NCBI GenBank assembly: GCA_913061385.1
Contig: CAJXTM010000070.1
Location: 1-9,870, forward strand
Source: an uncultured Rhodopirellula sp.
Lineage (GTDB): Bacteria > Planctomycetota > Planctomycetia > Pirellulales > Pirellulaceae
Direction: 5' to 3'
DNA: 9,870 bases
The position numbers were made by a program, and so were the translations under genes. Within the stretch, counting starts at the first letter, position 1. Every line of letters begins with the position of its first letter. Under the pieces are notes generated by a model. It made no database searches. It had not been told where the DNA came from and saw only the letters and a program-made list of their open reading frames with translations. Positions 1 to 6,400 of the stretch are shown here, piece by piece.

Positions 1-34
1 GTCTCGTGGGCTCGGAGATGTGTATAAGAGACAG
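1..34 (+). other. Nextera Read 2 adapter (non-biological)
   Basis: Bases 1-15 are the Nextera Read 2 adapter stem and bases 16-34 are the 19-base Tn5 mosaic end AGATGTGTATAAGAGACAG. The match to the commercial adapter is exact by eye. The genomic insert therefore begins at 35. Any reading frame starting here, such as the ATG at 20, is an artefact. The mosaic end should not be read as a transposon end in the organism. Confidence 0.98.
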
Positions 35-285
35 AGATTGTCCAACGCCAGAAAATCAAAAGCGGAGGCCAGTTCTATAATTTCTCGCATCATGCAAGGA
101 CGCATCCGAAACAAATCGCGTGGGGAAAACATCGTGGTAAGTACTTGTTCAGCACTGACGAGTCGGAAGCGGTTCCTGCTGACTATTTGCAGTACATGTT
201 GACCCAAGATCTAAATATTCACACACGGCAGGCATTTGTAAATGCATTGGCGTGGCGTGAAAGTGCTGGCATTGATGATGGCTGA
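35..285 (+). CDS. 3' end of an unrecognised gene, 82 codons, start missing
   Basis: The frame beginning with the first complete genomic codon at 37 runs open for 82 codons to a TGA at 283-285. It has no usable start because the gene enters from the left and is cut by the adapter. The peptide reads like real protein: aromatic and charged residues are well mixed, with a segment WGKHRGKYLFSTDESEAVP followed by ADYLQYMLTQ. The layout of a GK-x-RGK turn followed by P-x-DYL-x-x-ML recalls the short DUF3820 / exonuclease X C-terminal type of motif (roughly FGKYKGK...P-x-YL-x-W), but with a longer loop between the halves. That resemblance is from memory and weak, so I give no function. A DNA-processing role is only one possibility. 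The gene converges on the giant minus-strand gene with 119 bases between stops, and a hairpin at 320-352 follows it. The overlapping frame from 20 to 202 starts inside the adapter and is not competitive. Confidence 0.68.
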
Positions 286-319
286 GTCAACAACCCACAG
301 GCAGGGAAACATGCGCACG

Positions 320-352
320 CTGAGAGCTGTGTGCGAGGTCACCAGCTTTCAG
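320..352 (+). terminator. candidate rho-independent terminator in the convergent gap
   Basis: The arms CTGAGAGCTG (320-329) and CAGCTTTCAG (343-352) pair over 10 positions with a single G.T wobble. The stem can extend inward by GTG/CAC (331-333 with 340-342) past one bulged base. On the plus strand it is followed by TTTGTTGT, a broken rather than solid T run. It begins 34 bases after the stop of the left-hand gene, the right place for its terminator. On the minus strand, downstream of the giant gene, the hairpin could also form but no T run follows. A second plus-strand hairpin (373-379 with 383-389, one wobble) lies between this one and the giant gene's stop. A competing fold (314-320 with 329-335) overlaps the left arm. 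Confidence 0.5.
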
Positions 353-404
353 TTTGTTGTCGGTTGCAGTGTCTCAGCAACTTGTTGAGCTGGGTCAAGA
401 AACC

Positions 405-3400
405 CTACATTTGCAGATCGTGACACAGATAAGTCATCAACTCATCTTCATCATCGCGATTCCCGAAGGCCTCGAACACTTGCTCGGTGGCTGCAGGCCA
501 TGCGGATTCGTCGATTGGTGCAGGGTTGGGGACCTGTTCACTTTCAGCGTTAGAGATTTCCATTGCATTGATTACCAACAGCGCATCGATGACAGCGATT
601 TTTCCATCCTGCGAAACATCCAACTGGTGCCCACCCATTGAGGCGACGACACGTAGCAAATTGGCATTTGGTGCGTAGTCCACTTGTTGTGCCTGAATGG
701 CGTTGATCACCACTAGAGCGTCCAAGGCAGAAACATTGCCATCACGTGTTGCGTCGAATGGATTATGTTGATTGGTCAGCGATCCCAGTGAACGACCAGT
801 TGCGGCCGATTCGATTGGCGGGTCAAAGTTGCCGATCAAGGGCAAAGCGACATCGGTTCCATAGGTTGAGAACAGATCGTTCCCCAGGGGTGCAGGGCTG
901 TAGGGTCCAAACACGTTGCTGGGCAAGTTGGTCGCGACGGGAGAAGCCGGAATCGAGTCTGAGACCAGGATGTGGAATTCACCGGCATCACTCGGAGTCT
1001 GACCTTGGCGACCGGGAACCCACATCGCAATGTCATCCACGCCATCCAAGTTGATATCACCTGACACGGGGATTTCACCAAATCCACTGAAACCGAATGT
1101 TAATTGATCATTGCCGACGATTGTCGGTCCGTTGGCGCTGTAGCCGCTGACCAGGTTAAAAGTAAATACACCTGTGTCATTGTTGTACGTCGCCAGATCA
1201 TCGACTCCGTCACCATTGAAGTCACCCACCATCGGATTGCCACGCAATCCGGTGGCAAAGCGTTCACCGTTGTCGATACTGTTATTTCCATTCACATCCA
1301 GATACAGGTACTGGCCATCAAAGCCACCGATTTCGTCGCGTGGACGTTCGCCGCTGACCATGGCAGTATCATCGGCAGCACTTTGGAAGAAATTACCCGC
1401 AAGTGGAATCGCATTGACCTGATAGAACATGTTGCCTACCAGATCGCCCACGCCGTTGTCATCGGTGTCGAGGTAGAACTGGTACGAACCGTTGAATGCT
1501 CCATAGGCTCCTGGTTTGTCAAACCCACTGCTGATGGCATTGTCTGGTGAGATCGAAGTGTCGTCGTCCGTTCCGATGATTCCATCAGGACCGGCGAGCG
1601 CATTTTGCGAGAAGTTACCTGCAAAGTAAGCATCAGTAAGTTCACCAAAGTTGTAGACAAAGTCTCGGTTCGTAGCATCGTTATCTTTACCTTGTGGATC
1701 CCACAGATAGTTCCCGTTGATATCGGCATAAATCACTGACTGTGACCATGTGGCGACTTCAGGCCGACTGTCGACGGTGAACCTGGCGATGAAGTCACCG
1801 CCCGGGATTGCGTCACCTGTCGGGAAATCAGGAGTTCCATTAGGTTCCGCAGCGTTGTTCTGTCCGTCTAATGGATTGCCTGCCAAATCAACCAAGTCGT
1901 CCGTTAAGGTCAGGGTGTAACGGTCATCTGGAAGCGGCTGACTGAAGTCCAGCACAATTTCTGCTGTCGCGATCCCAGGACCTGCGTTCAAGTCGTTGTA
2001 AGAGATCTTTTCGATTGCGATTGCACCATTGTGATCCCCCCGTAAAACGATGGGTGACAGTTCGTGATCCTCGATTTCGTTCGCAAGTACTCCATAGAAA
2101 AATGGTGCCACCCGGGGTGGAAGATCTTGCAACGAGATGGTCAGACTGTATACAGCAGGCGTTGGTTGGGGAGTCTCTGGCTTAAGCGTGAAGAGATCGA
2201 ACGTCGGTTTGGATGTGATGAACACACCGGTCACTTGGGGGCCAGTTGTGTCAATCAAAATATCTTGCTGCTGTACCTCGTCGTTGGGCGTGATGTTTCC
2301 AGCAACGTCCTCTGCCGACAACAGGACCCTGCGGACACCATCTTTCCCAAGTATTGAAACGATGCGTGGATCATTCATGCTGACGTCTGAGGTCACGACC
2401 CACTGTCCCCCAGGTTCGTTGGGATACATTGGGGTATCGAGTTGTGCTGTCCCGTCCAACGGAAGCGTTGTCGTTTGCGCGATTAGCAAATCGCCGGGTG
2501 ACAGTGTGCTGGAATCATCCAAATCAACGTAAAGCCGGATGATCGAATCGGCGTCAGCACGCCCGAAAAAGGTTGGCGTTACGTCATTCGTAATGCCATC
2601 AGCGATACTGCCATGATCACTATCGGGATGAATTCCATCGGTGGGATCGCCAGCGAGTCCAAAAAATGCTCGAGGTGGAGTCGTGTCAACAATGATCTCG
2701 AGAGGAAGACTTCGACTACCGAACGCCGTTTGCTGATCGTCTGAGGCTGCAATCATCTGAACGCGAGCAGTTAAAAAATGGCTCCCTTCACTCAACGCGC
2801 CGCCACCGGGAACAGTAAAGCTGTAAACACCCTCTTGCCCAGTTGCTGTGGCAAAACCGAGTGGCGTTTGCGGAGCTGTTCCCGTTTGGGGAAGTGTGTC
2901 GCCTTGGTCAAAGATTGCGATTGCATAACCCGCCGTGACGGGTTGTACTGTGCCCGCCTGGAATGGGATTGGAATCATCTGGTCAGGTGGTAACACAGGT
3001 CCTGAGTTGCCTGGTATGTCGTTCAGGAAGATGCCATCGTCGAGTCGGAAGAAAAGTGTTGGCGTATCGTCGTACGTGATATTGTCATACTGTGATCGTC
3101 CGGTGTCACTGTTGACACTTGTTCCGGGAGGATTCTGTGCACCGTCGGCTGGGTTATCCATCAGTTCAAGTGCATACGGAACCGTTGGCGCGTGATTAAT
3201 GATGCTGATGTCATAGACGTTGATTGCATTGCCGTTATTGCCAAAGACTTCCAGGTAGTAAGTCTGCCCCTCTACAACCGGTATTCGCACTCGCTCATCG
3301 TCGTCTCCGTCGTTGATGCCAAACCCATTAATGATATTACCGTTGGCATCACGAACATAGATGTCGAGATTGCCATTGTTGGGCAGGCCAGCGACTTCAC

Positions 3401-6400
3401 GGAAGTAAATCTGGAAATCCATCGTGCCAGTGGTCTCGGCCACGACACGATAGAAGTCGCGGTCGCCTGATAAGCTCTGACCATCATCAAACGGATCACT
3501 GACAGGACCCGGATCAATCGTCGGGTCCAGGTTCAGTACATGGCCAGAACCAAGATAGGTAGCGTTGAATCGACTGTCGTTGCTTTCAAACGGATCATGT
3601 TTGAAGACGACGAGTTGCTCATTGACATTTGTGCCCGAGTCATCAACAAAGTCAATCCGTTCGATTCCATCGAATACTGCCAGCAATGGCTCAAGATTTA
3701 TGGGGCCAATCTCGACCGTACCTGAATCATCTTGTATGCCTTTGCGATAGAGAACCAGATCGTTGGACGCATCATCCACGACAATCAATCGATCAAAGGT
3801 CGTGTCCTCGCCACCATCAATCGTCATTTGCAGACCACTCATGACGCCGTCTTGCCAGTTCACTCGTATGAGATCCGCGCCGCTGGCAGCTTCGATGCGG
3901 GCTTGCTCTACTGTATTTGCAACCAGCGTGTCGACTTGAATATCACCATTGACTGTGTGGTTCAGTGTGGTGGATGTTGACTGCAATACATCAATCACAT
4001 CGTTCCCAGAAGTTCCGGGGATCAAGATGGTGTCAAAGTCAGCGCCGCCATCAAATGTGTCTGCAGCGTCTCCACCAAGCATGGTGTCTTCACCTGGACC
4101 ACCATTGATTACTTGGACGCCCACGCTACCCCGAATGGTGTCATTGCCAGTATCGCCATTGGCAGTATTGAAATTACCCGTCAGCAGGTCGTCGGCTGAT
4201 CCACCATTTAGCACTGATGTGACCAGTGTGGAGACGCTATCGGAAACGTTGGTCGAATCGCTTCCATCATTCAAATTCAGCGTTAGAGTGTCTTCTGTAG
4301 TTGAGCCACTGAGCATGACATCATAGGTTAGACCTTCGATCACGACCGTGCCGTTCCTGAAATCCAGATTCAGGTCGTCAGCAGTGTTGCGACCTTCAAC
4401 AATAACACTGTCAGCGTCACCGCTGGAACTTGTGGTTGGCAAATCAATTTCGACAAGCGTGGTTTCGGTTGTGAACAGGTCGTCGACGGTGACAATTGCC
4501 GCACCACCATTCGTTGGGGTCACATGAATGTGTTCGACACCAGCGACCTGATTGACGGTGGTGCTGTTGTAAATGGCATCGACATGAGCATCATCGGCGG
4601 TGAGGTCAAATTGATCACCGTCTATTCCGTTACCTCTGAAATCGAATCTGTCGTCGCCGTCATCGCCACCACTGATCGTGTCCTGACCGTCACCGGGTTC
4701 CCAGATGAACAGGTCGCTGCCATCACCACCGAAGTAAAAGTCATCACCGGCATCGTCCGCGCCTGGTGTAGCATCACCGATCGTATCATTGCCCGCTTCA
4801 CCGTAGATAAAGTCGATCCCATCGCCACCGACCAGAAGGTCATTACCATCACCACCAAAAATGCGATCTGCCAGTGGTGTGCCGATGATGCTGTCGTCAC
4901 CGATACCGCCAAAGAAGTCGCCATCCTGCATCAGCGAAGCGTCGAGTTGATCATCACCGGCACCCAGTTTGACGACTTTGTGTACGCCACTGAGTTCCAG
5001 AGCAAGAGTGACATTGTCTTGCCCCCCCAACGTATCGATGGTGAGTTGTGCAAAGTTGTTATTCCCGATCGTTACAGCCACACTGTTCATCGTGACGGTA
5101 TCTATCGTCGAGGTCACTGTGTCGTTCGTTTCGGTGCCGACAAGCAATAGTGCGTCATCGGCGGTGATGCCACCGCCGTTGACCGTCAATGTCTGAGCAC
5201 CGGTTAGATGGGTCGGGTAGATCTCGAATGTGTCGGTTCCAAAACCTGCATCCAAGCTTATCAAAGCGAATCCGGTGTACTGAATGTCGGGCAGGGAGCT
5301 GGAAAGCACGATGTCCGACTGGAGCGTCTCGTCAATGATGTGGCTGCGTTGAATGACTGCGGTGTCGTCACTATTTCCTAGGTTGATAGTCAGCGTATCG
5401 GTATCATCGTCTTCGGCAATCATTTGTATGCTGCCAACATTGTAAACTGAGACATCAGTGGTACTGGTGCTGCCCATCGCCACGATCTGATCACTGCTGT
5501 AGAGAGGATCGACTTCGATGGTCAGGTCATCATTGGTACCAGATTTGGATCGAAGCACGAGAACGTCTTGTCCGCTGCTACCGCCTCCATCAATATTCAG
5601 TCCATCAGCCAGAATGGGGCTGCTGATGTCAATCACATCATCGCCATCCGTGGCATCGATGGTGTATTGGTTGACTGAGAGAGTTGCGATGATCGGACGG
5701 GATGAGTTTGCATCTCGGTGAATCAATTGTGCTTCGTTGGGATTGGGAGAAACAAATTCAAAGTAGTCTGAACTCGTGGTTCCCATTACGGTTAGTGAAT
5801 TTAATCCGCTAGCACCGTCGATCCCAAGGGTGCCATCACCAAGGTTGCGATAGTCAATTCCAAGCAATGCAACTACATCGGTTTCATCGGTGGTGTTGAT
5901 GCGACCTGCATCCGATGCAATGCCCGGAAGATGCACGAAAGAGTTGTCATTGGGGCCGCCCAAAACCACCATTTGGTCGTCATTTCCGAGTCCGTCAATA
6001 GTCAGGTTGTCGGTGGTAGTGACGTTGAGTGGTTGGCGTCCATCGAGTGTCACGACAGCGGCATCAATTCCTGAGGGGCTGACAAGTAATAAGTCGCTAT
6101 CAGTCGTGCCGAGCACAGTGAGACTGTCATTGGTAGTTTGCACACCGCCATCAATGTTGAGAGTCACTTCGGTAAGTGGAGTGATCGAAAAAGTGTCATC
6201 TCCAGCCTTGCCTTCGATGTTGATACTTGTAAGGTTGGGATTCGTAAGATTGGCCGTAATTGTCGGGCCAGCATTGACCCAGATGGTGGTTGCACTTCCG
6301 GCGGGTGCCACGGCAATCGTGTCAGAACCGTTGGTTCCGAGGATTGTCAGCATACTTCCCACGTTGGCTGACTCGATTTGGATCGCTTCAATATCCCTGT

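Noticed and set aside
16..34. Tn5-like mosaic end at 16-34, mirrored inverted at 9830-9848, resembling transposon ends flanking 9.8 kb
   Set aside because: The sequence outside each mosaic end is commercial adapter and index, so this is library chemistry, not a composite transposon.
20..202. 60-codon plus-strand frame with an ATG start
   Set aside because: The ATG lies inside the Nextera mosaic end, and a better protein-like frame (37-285) overlaps it.
3990..4965. Gly/Asp repeat DNA considered as a possible CRISPR or tandem DNA repeat
   Set aside because: The repetition is at the protein level with varied codons; there are no identical DNA repeats separated by uniform spacers.
4524..5150. 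208-codon plus-strand frame opposite the RTX region
   Set aside because: It is antisense to the Gly/Asp-rich repeats, whose codon bias depletes stops on the opposite strand. The peptide is Val/Ile/Thr-rich without any recognisable motif.
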